A stretch of 64,000 nucleotides of DNA from contig WELA01003606.1 in NCBI GenBank assembly GCA_009602735.1, forward strand, positions 142,770 through 206,769. Direction: 5' to 3'. Source of the stretch: Mesotaenium endlicherianum (Eukaryota > Streptophyta > Zygnematophyceae > Zygnematales > Mesotaeniaceae). Both the position numbers and the translations under genes were made by a program. Positions 11,440 through 22,900 of the stretch are shown here, one piece after another (the stretch's first letter is position 1; each line of letters opens with the position of its first letter). The notes beneath the pieces are model-generated. The model was not told the origin of the DNA. It did no database searches and saw only the letters and a program-made list of their open reading frames with translations.

Positions 11440-14400
11440 TCCAGTCTACTGACTGTGAGGATGCTAGAGATAGTGAGTCGTCACTAGCTGCCCTCGTAGC
11501 AGGTATTATGGGTCCTGCTGAACTGGATTCACTATGCATGCCTGACAACCAAATAAAGGAGACCATCAGCAATAAAGACATCCAGAGAGTGGACACTCTG
11601 GATGCTCTTGTTCCACCTGATGTCCAACATTTCTTTGCTAAGTCAGGAGAACAATGCGAAAGTCAGGAAAAGACAGTCCCCCCTATTCTACTGCATTGCA
11701 TGATTGCAGGTAGGAAGGTGAGGACATTTGTTGACGGAGGAGCGTCACAAAGTTTTATCCATAAGGACTTAGTTAAGCGGCTAAGACATCCTACTGTCAC
11801 CCAAGGGAATAGAAAAATATTCCTTGGAGATGCCTCAAATATCCCGGGAGGAGTTATAACCAAGCCTATTGAGGTCGAGTTAGGTTCTGGCATTACAGTT
11901 CTAACTGAAACGCTTACATTTGAGGTACTCAACACTGGCTTTTATGATCTCGTGCTAGTCAGGACCGGGCTGAATAGACATCAAGCTGAAGTGTGTTGGA
12001 GCAGAGGTACAGTGAAAGTGAGAGGAGCCAGTAATGGGCAGACTGACTTGGCACCCACCAGTGCTCTTCCTCTTGTCCTGTGTGGATGGCAATTGAAGGA
12101 ATAGAGGAGGCTTCCAGAAGAATGCAAGTTGCTGAATGCAATGGAGTTTGTGAAAAGCTCGAACCAGAAGGAAGACAGAATGTTCTGTCTGCTGCTAAGA
12201 GAGGTACCTCCTAAACCTGAAGAAGTGGTTGAGGAAAAGGTAAGCCCTTGGAGCACCCTATTGCTGCGAAAATTGTTGCTCAGTACACGGGTAGTGATTT
12301 GAGTCATTTTATATTAGTTCGCATATATTTTAATGTTTTCAAATATATTTGGAGTAGTATTGTGTGGATTCAAGTGTGAATAGGTACTCTAGTGACTTGG
12401 TTCATGTCCTTGGAACCTTCTAAGGCATTTTCGAAGTTAGAGGAAAGACCTAGAAGAACTCCACGTGGCAAAAGTCAAATGTGCCATTTTTAGGTCAAAA
12501 GGACATGTGTACATTATTGTAGAAAGAGGTGGCAAGTTTTGGGATGTGTTGGGTGCCAACACATCAACATACACCTTCCTAGAAATTACTTATGTAGCAA
12601 GTATATAAACAAGAGCTAGAACACAGAAAGACATTCCAGAATCACTCTTGTACTTGCCAAAATCCAGAAATATATTAACTTTCAAGAAGCCATCTCTCTT
12701 TCAAGAAGCTACCACTTGTGTTCAAAGATACTTGTCTTGAATAGATAAAGTATTATATTTCACTAAGTACTTCATCTATTTGTTTCACTACAACACGGAT
12801 GTATGTAATATGCCTCCGTGACTACCCCCTAAGAGAGAAGTAGATTACAGGATAGATTTATTTCCTGGGAGTCAACCACCCTGGCAACGCACTTATGGCT
12901 TGTTTTATGTAGAGAGCGAGGAGTTGAAAACACAGATTGCAGAGCTTGAGGAAAATGGTTATATTTCTCCCAGTAAATCACCTTACGGCGCACCCATCCT
13001 ATTTGTTAAGAGAAACGATGGCAGTATGCGGATGTGTGTGGATTACAGAGCTCTGAATAAAATTACAGTAAAGAACAAGTATGCTTTACCCAGAATCGAG
13101 GACTTGCTTGATACCCTGTCTGGTGCTAAGGTGTTCAGAAAAATAGATCTCAAGAGTGGTTATCATTAAATCAGAATTGCTGAGGGGGATGTACACAAGA
13201 CTACCTTCCGCACACGTTATGGACACTATGAGTTCAACGTGATGCCATTTGGACTGACTAATGCTCCTGCGACCTTCATGGGTGCTATGAATGACATTTT
13301 CAGACCTTATTTGGATAAGTTTGTGCAAGTTTTCCTGGATGATATTTTAATTTTCTCTAAAGATGAAGCTCAGCACACTGAACACTTAAAGACAATCCTG
13401 GACACTCTGAGAAAAAATCACTTATATGCTAAAATGAGCAAGTGTGATTTCTTTAAAGAAAGAATTGAATTCTTAGGCCACGTTGTCAATAAAGACAACA
13501 TCAGTGTGGATCCTAAGAAAGTCCGGACCATAAGGAACTGTCCAGTACCACAGTCTGTCTTTGAACTTAGATCCTTCCTCGGGTTGGCTAACTACTATAG
13601 GAGATTTATTGAGAATTTTTTACAAAGGCCAGGAAACTGACTGACCTTACTAAGAAAGACATAGGGGACGTGTGGGGGGAAGAGCAGCAGGCTGCCTTCC
13701 AGACCCTTAAAAATGCTCTTTGTTCTGCCCCAGTGCTAGCCGTGTATGACCCCAGCAAACCGGTGCAGGTGGTTACTGATGCCTCTGACTTTGCCATGGG
13801 TGCTATTTTGTTGCAGCCTGCTGACAAAATCACAAACGATGGTAAGGTACGGCAGGAGTTGCATCCTGTGTTGTACGAGTCTATGAAATTTAATCCAGTG
13901 GAGATTGATTACTCAGTGCATGATAAAGAGCTGCTAGCTATCATTCATGTGCTCAAACAGTGGAGAGCATACTTACATGGTAAAGCTTTTAAGGTGATTA
14001 CAGATCATCTAGCTCTCACTCACTTTCAGAAGAAGTCCAAGCTGTCGAGGAGGGAGAACCGCTGGAGCCAGATGCTGGAGGAGTTCCAAGTCCAGATCGA
14101 CTACAAACCAGGGAAGTTGAATCCAGCTGATGCACTCTCTAGAAGACCTGACTTGCAAGGAAGAAACTTTAGTCAGCATGCTGTAGATAAAGTCCTGTGT
14201 GCACTCACTTCACGAAAGGTGAAAAAGTCCTTCCTTGAACAACTTAGGAAAGCCTACCTTTCTGACCCAACATTTGAGCCCAGCCCCACTACTGGTGTGT
14301 GTCGTGCTACTGCACTCGGGTATAAACTTGAGGGAGGGGTCTGGGTGACTGAAACCACTTCAGGCAGGCTGAAGCTGGTCATTCCTAATAACTTGGAAAT

Positions 14401-15650
14401 ACGGTCCCTTTTATTGAGTCAAGCACATGACAGTCTACTGAGTGGGCATTTGGGGCAGGCCAAAACTGTTGGCAAACTGGCAAAACATTATCATTGGGAG
14501 GGATTGCCCCGGGTGGTCTTGAAATATGTGAAGTCCTGTGATCAGTGTCAAAGAAATGAGTCTAGGCACACACCCCCGGGAGGTCTCTTGCAACCGCTGC
14601 CCATCCCAGCGGGCCGCTGGGAAACTATATCCATGGACTGGGTGGTTACACTACCACGAACTGCTAATGGGCATGATTCGATACTGGTAGTCGTGGATAA
14701 AGTGACAAAAGTGGTCATTTTCATCCCCACTACTGTCAAAGTAACTGCGCTCGAAACAGGGAGACAGTTCTACAACCATGTAGTATGCCAACATGGACTA
14801 TCCTCTAATATCATCTCAGACCGAGACTCAAAATTTACCTCTAAGTTCTGGAGAGCTTTAATGGGGTTAACGGGAGTCAAACAGCTGCTCAGCACAGCAA
14901 ACCACCCTCACACTGATGGGCAGACTGAAAGAACAAACCGAGTTCTGCAGGAGGTGCTGAGAGCATATATTAACCAAAAACAAGATAATTAGGATGACCT
15001 GTTGCCTCAAATTCAGTTTGCGGTCAACAGTGCGGTGCACGCGTCAACGGGCAAGACTCCTTTTGAACTCAGCCTGGGTAGAGTCCCTAAGTCTCCTTTA
15101 GATGTACTGGGGGAGTCTTTAACTTACCCTGAAGGGATTGACAATCGGGTCTCCCTCCAGTTAACTCAGGAGTTTGCTGACACCCTGTCAGAAGTCCAAC
15201 AAAACCTGCATAAAGCTCAAGAAAACCAACAAAAATACGCTAATCAACACCGCCGGGAGCTGACATTTTCTAAGGGCGATTTAGTCAAACTGCATTCTCA
15301 GCACCTGTACCTCCCTGGTGTGGTCAAGAAAAAGCTTGGCCCCGTCTGGGTCGGTCCATATTCGGTGGTACGTCGTGTTGGTCAGAATGCTTACAAACTG
15401 AACATGTCGGCGGACTACAAGCGTTACCCGGTCTTTAATGTCTCCTTCCTGGAACCATACATCAAAGGTGATACACTGTTCACAGGTCGGCAACCCTGAG
15501 GAATATGAGGTCGATGAGATTTTAGACGCTCGCTCGGTCCGTCGATCGTCTAAATATGCCATGAAGTACCTCATCCGATGGAAGGGTTACGATGCCTCTG
15601 GGGACACTTGGGAGTTCAAACACCAGCTGAACAATGCCAAGGGGCGTTGA
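11440..15650 (+). pseudogene. Element A1 pol: protease, RT, RNase H, integrase, chromodomain
   Basis: Protease active-site region [15 protein letters not shown] is near 11730. LTR D interrupts at 12290-12792. RT follows from 12900 with [13 protein letters not shown] and the catalytic VFLDDILIF near 13330. RNase H has [15 protein letters not shown] (about 13775). The integrase shows a zinc motif (CDQCQ), the core DRDSKFTSKFWRAL and TANHPHTDGQTERTNR, then a GPYSVV module. The chromodomain near 15500-15640 reads KYLIRWKGYDASGDTWE. All parts are in normal order. Broken, with around six interruptions. Confidence 0.8.
12290..12792 (+). mobile_element. Solo LTR of family D with ACACG target duplication
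   Basis: 503 bp with inverted ends GTAGTG...CACTAC, flanked by ACACG at 12285-12289 and 12793-12797. A TATA box (gtatataaac) lies at about 12600. It interrupts family A sequence between protease and RT; the uninterrupted sequence can be seen in A4 near 43810-43835. The size and ends suggest a copia-type LTR. The partial copy at 1-477 is nearly identical, so both are fairly young. Confidence 0.8.
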
Positions 15651-15736
15651 AAAGGTTCCACCTTCGGGCGGCTTGGGCACCGCCCTAACTGTCCCTTCAG
15701 TAGACATGGGCAGGTGACAGGAGGTCCTGTCTCCAT

Positions 15737-15810
15737 ATAAGTTGGAGGAGGATGTGACAGTTAGTGACAGTTGTGACAGGCAGCCCACCTTTAAAATTAA
15801 GTTGGAGGGA
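15737..15810 (+). promoter_or_regulatory. Two internal purine-tract repeats ahead of the third ORF
   Basis: ATAAGTTGGAGGAGG (15737-15751) and ATTAAGTTGGAGGGA (15797-15810) repeat the tract that precedes the 3' LTR (TTAAGTTGGAGGGA at 17803-17816). Matching tracts stand between chromodomain and third ORF in A2 (about 4462), A3 (about 32220) and A4 (about 40765). They may be extra polypurine primers for plus-strand synthesis, or marks left when the third-ORF segment was acquired. Confidence 0.45.
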
Positions 15811-16036
15811 GTGGTATTCTATTTCGGGATCAACCGGAAAATCACTGATAACCATATTACACACTCAACCTGCGCTCACACTCACTTTCTCTCTAACTCA
15901 ATTTTCCCTTATATTCACTCACACCAGGTATTTCACACTAGGAACTCTCCCGATCGCGTTCCTCTTCATCAAGGGCACTCAGTAGCGGCAAAAAATCATG
16001 ACCTCACTAACTGCATTGTGTTTATGATTGAGCAGG

Positions 16037-17698
16037 ATGACTCAAAAGTCGGAACTCAAGAGGAAGAGAAGGGCGGAAGAGGCACATGCAGAATACTCGC
16101 AATTCCGTGGAGACGTCGAATCATCCTCCATCTCCGCTTGGGAATCACAACGACTCCAACAACAGCGGGAGGCACAGAAGAAGAAGGAGGAGGAGGAGGC
16201 CAAACTGAGGTAGGAAGAAATGGACAGAAAAGCTGCACAGGAAGCCAAGAAAGCAGAGGAGGAGAGGCAAGCTGAGGAGAGGCGGAAGCATCAGGATGAA
16301 GAAGAGGAGAGGAGAATCAGCAGCTACCGCTACACAGTACTGGGCAAGGGCTTCGATCTACTGGAAGAGGCCTTCAAGTATGCTCAGAGAGGTCGCAGTG
16401 AGTCACAGAAGGACATCCTCCAGAGGGAAGGAGTGACATCCGAAAACTTTGACAAGTATATAGAGGCCAGCACGGGGCTCCTCCTCTACCACGATTACGC
16501 CAGGATAGTAGGATATACGGTCAGAGAGGCCAAGGCAATGGCCCAGGTGCACGAAGCAGGGGCTGTATCGATTCCTGGTATCTAGGGGGAAGATAGGGTC
16601 ATCAGGATGATCCCCATGGACGCAGACAGCTTTAAGGACTCCACATCCCATAACAGGTTCAAGGCCATGTATAATGAGGTGGAGAGAAGGAGCTGTAAAT
16701 TCTTGGCCAGGGAAACCAGTCAGCTGGACTTTGCAGGGCACTGGCACCCTTGTACTCTGAAAGGGACAGACCCTGCCTTCTTCCAGAAGCCCACCGATTG
16801 GCGGTGAATGACCATCAACATGAGGGACCAGCAGATTGAGAGGGCGACGGATGAGGATTTCCTGACAGACCTAAAGGGGAACATAGTATTGCCCTCTCAC
16901 ATTGCGGCTTGGGACCCAAGATTGGATGGAGTCAGAGACTGCATGAGCCAAGAAATGCAGGGGGACAGAAGTAGGGCCCGAGAGTCATTCTCAAAAGGGA
17001 AGCACGCTTATGCCAACTGGGCAAGCAAGCAGGGGAAAAAGGACCTGTATGCGGTCCGAACTCAGCAGCCCCGACCAGCACCCAAAAGGGGAAGGTCAGT
17101 GGGATATTATTTTTCTCGGGAAGAACTGGAGCAGCTGACAGAAGAGACCCCAGAAGTCTCAAAGGAACCCGGGGACGGAGAGGAGGAGGAGTCAGAGGAA
17201 GACGAGGAGGAAGGCGAGGAGGAGGACACTAGCCCCGCCGTGATCCTGACACCTGCCACATCCCCTGTAAGGGAGAAGACTGAGTCGGCCCTGCAGCAGC
17301 TCGCTGAAGAGGAGGATATCACTTGGCTGGGAACTGCCATGGGACAGAGCCCATCTCCAGGCACGGAGACCTAGTCAGACAGGGCAGACAAGAGGGCTGC
17401 TAGAGTAATAGCCAGAGGCCTGCCAGCATCTCCCTCGCAGAGAGGGCATGTACCCTTAGCTCATGTCATGCAACATCCTTCTGGGATGCCGATATATGTA
17501 CCAGTCAGTTTGAGGGATGCCCCGGAAAAGGCTGCCTCCATTCAGTTTCAGACCGTGCAGGAGGAAACAGCACAGTTACTGCGTTCTCTGCCGGGTCCCG
17601 ACATGGAGCCTCCCTCTCTGACAGGCTTCAAAAGACCCCAAGACAGGAGGAGGACTCACTCCCCTAACCATAGGGCCCCAGGGGCATCTCCCTCCTAA
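16037..17698 (+). pseudogene. Third ORF of element A1, unknown function
   Basis: The best-preserved copy of the family A accessory ORF, about 550 codons between the chromodomain and the 3' LTR. Its parts in order are: a basic start (M-T-Q-K-S-E-L-K-R-K-R-R); a coiled coil of some 70 residues rich in E, K, R and Q; a conserved block with YTVLGKGFDLLEEAFKYAQR and a short tyrosine-rich stretch (LLLYHDYARIVGYTVREAK); then MYNEVERRS and LPSHIAAWDPRLDG, and GKHAYANWASKQGKK. It ends with an acidic run of E and D and a C-terminal block GHVPLAHVMQHPSGMPIYV. It matches no family I know. There is no signal peptide or membrane span, so it is not envelope-like. Fossil with about three interruptions. Confidence 0.65.
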
Positions 17699-17802
17699 GG
17701 GCGGAGGGCCAGGGGCATAGCATGCTAGATGGGAGAGGGATCAGTAATTTCAGTTGGGGAAACCTATGTACCCTTTGTCAATGTTGTCGAGGCGACAACG
17801 TG

Positions 17803-17817
17803 TTAAGTTGGAGGGAC
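17803..17817 (+). promoter_or_regulatory. Polypurine tract of element A1
   Basis: TTAAGTTGGAGGGAC directly precedes the LTR start TGTAATG. The same tract borders the LTRs at 30122 and 38796 in minus orientation, which supports it as the plus-strand primer of family A. Confidence 0.65.
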
Positions 17818-18130
17818 TGTAATGAATCAGTATATTGGTTGATATAATATTTATTTAAATAAAACAGTTTAATAAGTTCAGCCTGCTAAACTCTAGTTAA
17901 TAATCAGTCTGCTGGACTTTATATTTAATATCAGTTTAATGACTCAGTCGGAAGCAGCAGGCTGGAGTCAGCTTAAGTCAGCTTGCTGACACATTCTTTG
18001 ACAGCCAGCTGACTTTCGTACTCGGTAGCACCGAACTGCCTCGATATGCATCTAAGTGTGATATGCTAGATGAATGGCCAGATGACATCCCTACGATGGA
18101 TGGCGATTCGGGATGATGGGAGATGGCGGT

Positions 18131-18874
18131 TGTAAGGTCATAGGTTTATAAAGTGCATTTTTGAGTCTCATGAAAGTATGATTTGATTGTATAGTAGTGT
18201 AGAGTGCATTTTTGTGGACATTTTGATATAAAGTTCATCGAATTTGGTCAAGTATTGAGAGAATTATGGATTTCCGAAGTTTAATTAGTTTTGAGGTCGG
18301 CTGACGACTGTCCTTAATTCGCGGTGAGCGCGACCGTCGGATTGACCGACAGCGCCGAGCGATCTGGCCCGTTAGAATGAACTCGAACCTTCACGTAAGT
18401 TCGGCTGACGCGGAGTGCCGACTAGGACGATTTACCAAGAAGTTTCGGTTTAGCCTAGCGCGTCTAAGATAGAAAATTCTAGTAATGTCGATGCATGTAT
18501 ATGGACGTCAATTCGGCCCGACACGTCAGATTAGACTGATCTGGCTTACTCACGAATATTCTGGAAGGGACGATTTGACGAACACTTAAGAAAATCCGTA
18601 GCTTCCTCCTAGGGAGGAGCACTTAGGCAGAAAATTATAAATAGGCATAACTTCTTTGTTTCTTATCAGTTTTCACTTCCGTAAATTCCTACGGGTTTGT
18701 AATGACAAGGCCTTTCATCCTACATCATTTGTGAGCAATTTCTTGCCACTCAAAATGTCAAGTAATTTTCCTAAGCCTTCTTAGCAATATGCCGCTGCAC
18801 TCTTGAGTATGATGGCAACTAGCTTTGTTCCTCGTGAGTCACTACGCTTCCACTAGGGCACTCTGCCCTTTTCA
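18131..18874 (+). repeat. 5' LTR of element B2
   Basis: 744 bp, TGTAAGGTC...TTTTCA. A TATA box (TTATAAATAGG) lies at about 18635-18645, roughly 240 bp before the end, consistent with a U3-R boundary there. Same length as 23528-24271 and 7190-7933. Confidence 0.85.
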
Positions 18875-18876
18875 TC

Positions 18877-18890
18877 TGGTATCGGAGCAG
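18877..18890 (+). promoter_or_regulatory. Primer binding site of element B2 (initiator-Met tRNA)
   Basis: TGGTATCGGAGCAG lies two bases after the 5' LTR. It differs at one base from TGGTATCAGAGC, the site complementary to the 3' end of plant initiator-Met tRNA. Family A uses the same site. Confidence 0.75.
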
Positions 18891-18906
18891 GGCTGATTAT
18901 TATATT

Positions 18907-19925
18907 ATGGATTCGCAGTCGGTAGCTGGAGGAGGCAAACGTGTTGAGCATGTTGAGCGCGCGGGGCAGCAGGCAGCACCAACAATGACCAGAGAGCAAC
19001 AAGAGATGCAGGCGATGCTAAGGCAATTGGAGGAGAAGTCTACACCCAGTTTCAACAAAATATGCGCGCGGAGGTGGAGAGAATGGTGCGAGTTGTTATG
19101 GGGAACGTCGCTTCGACGAGTTCGGCACCTGCACCTGTTGTGCCACCGATTCATGTTAACCCAGTGGTGCAACCAATTATTCCACCCGCATCAGGAGTGC
19201 GTGCGCCTAAGCCTGAAGTTTATACTGGAGAGCGTGGATCGCCGTCTGTTCATCAATGGATTTTTGGAGTGAAGAACTTTATGGAGTACTCTGCGCTCAC
19301 GCCCGACAGGCAAGTCGCCTTTGTCATAACTTTGCTGCAGAAGAGTGCTGGAGCTTGGTATGAACGAGAAGAGCAGTTGTTTGGAGTTCCTGCTACTGTT
19401 GATCAGCTCTTTGAAGGCTTGAAGAGGCAATTTCAACCTATTGCACCCGAGGCTACCGCTCGAGATCTATTGGTGCGCCTTCGTCAGCGAGGAAGCGTTC
19501 AGGAGTATGTATCGCGCTTCAACGAGCTGGTGCTTCAATGTCCATCCATGCACGAGTCGGAGATGATGGACAAGTTCAAGAGGGGACTCAAGCCAACTGT
19601 GGCCAAGGAAGTGGCGCTCAAGGACCCTACCAGTCTTGGAGAAATGATGGCATTGGCAACAAGGGTCGACGCTGTGGAGTATAGTCAGAGGCAGTGGGGC
19701 AGCCACAACTTTGGAGGATATCGACACTTTGGATCTCAAGCGCCAAGCACGAGTGGACAAGGCCCAGTACCCATGGAGTTGGGACTTGTGCAGTACCAGC
19801 GCAGGCAGCAGAATTTCAAGCCGAGAGGACCGTGCTATAGTTGCGGCAAGCTTGGACATCTGGCTCGAGACTGTCATGTGAAGGCGAAGCAACCTCAACA
19901 GCAGGAAAAAGGAGGACGCCAGTAA
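18907..19925 (+). pseudogene. Element B2 gag
   Basis: A gag region of the retrotransposon-gag (capsid) type, with KPEVYTGERGSPSVHQWIF, a W-Y-E-R capsid core and LVRLRQRGSVQEYVSRFNEL, ending in a CCHC zinc knuckle (CYSCGKLGHLARDC) near 19830-19872. It starts soon after the primer site. The protease frame overlaps its end in the -1 register. It is a fossil with very few interruptions. Confidence 0.8.
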
Positions 19926-19929
19926 GTCG

Positions 19930-22900
19930 TTCTGGGGTGTCTACTGGCGTGAAGACGAGAACTCACAAGGAGGTTATCCCCAGGAGCCTGCCGAGAAGCA
20001 AAAGACGAGATGTTGACAAGCCTCTCATCGTGGAAGGAGTGGTCGACGGCAACAAGGCGAAGTGTATGGTCGACAGTGGCGCAAGTGCAGATTTTGTGCA
20101 CAAGAAGCTGGTGGAACAGTGGCGAATCCCTGTGCAGAAGCATTATGAGCCTAAGGAGGCAATTTTGGCTAATGGGCAGAGACTCAAGTGTGGTGCACCT
20201 ACGAAAGCTATTCACGTGGAAGTAGCGGGGCACCAGAATCAGGAAGTCATGGAGCAGGCAGAGTTAGGTCACCATGCGGTGATATTGGGCCGACCATGGC
20301 TNACCATGAGGTGATATTGGGCCGACCATGGCTAAGAAAAGCCAACCCTCAAGTGCACTGGAGCACAGGACAAGTGAAAGTCCAAGGGTGTGATGGTCGA
20401 ATGGAGACAGCAAAACAGGTTGAGGTAGATACGACCACAAGTAACTGTCTTCTGTCGAGCCTGCAAGTTAAGAAGCTATGCAGGGCGAATCAGGTGAAGG
20501 AGATGCACCTTGTTTCGGTGATCCAGGCCAGGTCATCAGATGGAGCAAGCGTGATTCCTAACAGCCTGGGCGAATGTACATCGCCGGAGGAGCAAGTAGT
20601 GGTGTCTGATCCCCTTGCTCAGAAGGAGCAGAGCCCAACTGCTCAAGAGAAGAAGCCTGCTGAGATGCCTGCCCAAATTAAGGCGCTTTTGGAGGAGTTC
20701 AAGTGCGTATTTCCTGAGGAACTACCTGCAGGATTACCTCCACAGAGAGCTATGGAGCACCGGATTGAGTTGGAACCAAGGAGCAAGCCACCAGTGAGAC
20801 CCGCCTATCGACAATCGTTTGCGGAGTTGGATGAGTTGAAGAAGTAGCTGACAGGGTTGTTGGAGAAGGGATTCATCCGACCCAGCGAGTCTCCATTTGC
20901 AGCGCCAGTCTTATTTGTGAAGAAGAAGGATGGGACTATGAGGATGTGTGTTGACTATCGGGCTCTCAACAAGGTCACCATCAAGAACAGGTACCCACTT
21001 CCACGAGTGGACGAGTTGATTGACAGGCTTGTCGGGGCGAAGTATTTCTCAAAGATCGATTTGAGGAGTGGCTATCACCAGGTACGGATTGCGGAAGGAG
21101 ACGTTCAGAAGACTGCTTTCAGAACTCGCTATGGTTTGTTCGAGTTCACAGTCATGCCTTTTGGATTGACTAATGCACCTGCTACATTCATGAAACTTAT
21201 GAATAGTATCTTCACGCCCTACTTGGACCAGTTTGTGGTGGTATTTTTGGACGACATCCTGATCTATTCAAAGACCTTGGAGGAGCATGTGGGGCATCTG
21301 AGGAAGGTGTTGGAGGTCTTGAGAGATCAAAAGCTGTGTGGGAAGATGAGCAAATGCGACTTCTGTCTCAAGGAGGTCGAGTTTCTTGGACACATAGTGG
21401 GAGCTGAAGGAGTCAAGGTGGAGCAGAAGAAGGTGCAAGCAGTCAGAGATTGGCCGGTACCTGCTGATATTCATCAACTCAGGAGTTTCCTCGGCATGGC
21501 GAATTATTATCGACGTTTCATTGAAGGATTTGCCAAGGTATGTGCACCGCTCACGGACATGTTGAAGAAGCAGGAGAAGTGGCTATGGGGTGACAAGGAG
21601 CAGCAAGCATTTGAGAAGATTAAGGAGCTGTTGACACAGGCACCTTTGTTGGCAATTGCAAGTCCAGAGCTTCTTTTCACCATCATCACAGACGCGTCAA
21701 ACTTTGCAATGGGAGCCATTCGTCTCCAGGACCAGGGCAAAGGATTGCAGCCTGTGGCATATGAGAGCAGGAAGTTGAGTCCTGCTGAGCAAAACTATGC
21801 AGCACACGAGCGGGAGATGTTGGCTATTATCCAGGCTTTGAGGATTTGGCGATGTTATGTGGACGGCCGGAAGGTGTTCATAAAGACCGACCACAAGAGC
21901 TTGGAGAAGTTTATGACGCAGCCAACGTTGAAACCAAGACAAGCAAGGTGGATGGAGTTTCTGCAACAATTTGACCACAAGATTGAGTACTTACCTGGGA
22001 GACGCTCTATCCAGGAGGTGTGACCTTGCAGCTGTTTCAGTCATTAAGGAGAATATGGACTTCAAGAAGAAGCTTCAGAGAGGTTATGAGGAGGACCCAG
22101 AGTTTGCTGATGGCGGAGCAGCTGAGTCCAACTCGAGCATGCAGAAGAAGGACGGCATATGGTATTATGATGATTCCAACAGAGTGGTGGTACCTGACAT
22201 CAAGGAGCTACGAGACTTACTACTTGCGGAGCATCATGACTGCTTATATGCTGGACACTTGGAAGCGAGAAGACGGCAAGCGTGCTGAAGCGAGAGTACT
22301 ATTGGAGAAATATGGACAAGGACATTGAGGAGTGGATCAGGAGTTGTGATGCGTGCCGAGGAAACAAGACACCAAATCAAAAGAAGGGAGGTACATTGCA
22401 GCCCCTGCCTATTCCAGAGTATCCTTGGGAGCAGATTGCTATGAACTTCATCACATCGTTACCAGTCAGTGGTCAAGGGCACGATGCAGTATGGGTTGTG
22501 TCTGACAGACTCAGCAAGATGGCTCACTTCATTCTCATGAAGGAGACTTCTACGGCAGCGGATGTGGCACGGCCATTCCTTGATCATATTTTCAGGCTAC
22601 ATGGGTTGCCGAAAGTGATCGTTTCAGATCGGAATCCAAGGTTCACTAGCAACTTTTGGCGGTCATTGTTTACTTGATAGGGACCAAGCTGAGTATGAGC
22701 ACTTCCTATCATCCTCAGACAGACGGGCAGAGTGAGAGACTCAACAGAACTCTGCAAGAGGTGCTCAGGAGTTTCACTATGGAAGACCCTTCAGAGTGGG
22801 ACAAGAAGCTACCAGGGTTGGAGTTTGCCTACAACAACAGCATGCAGGGATCCACCAAGCGGTCACCATTCGCTATGGTTTATGGGCGAGAAGTATATTA

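Noticed and set aside
16037-17698. Third ORF as an envelope gene
   Set aside because: No signal peptide, membrane span, cysteine pattern or cleavage site was seen; the region is charged and coiled-coil rich.
17880-18010. CRISPR-like repeat array
   Set aside because: The units are short, degenerate and unevenly spaced within a retroelement LTR of a eukaryote.
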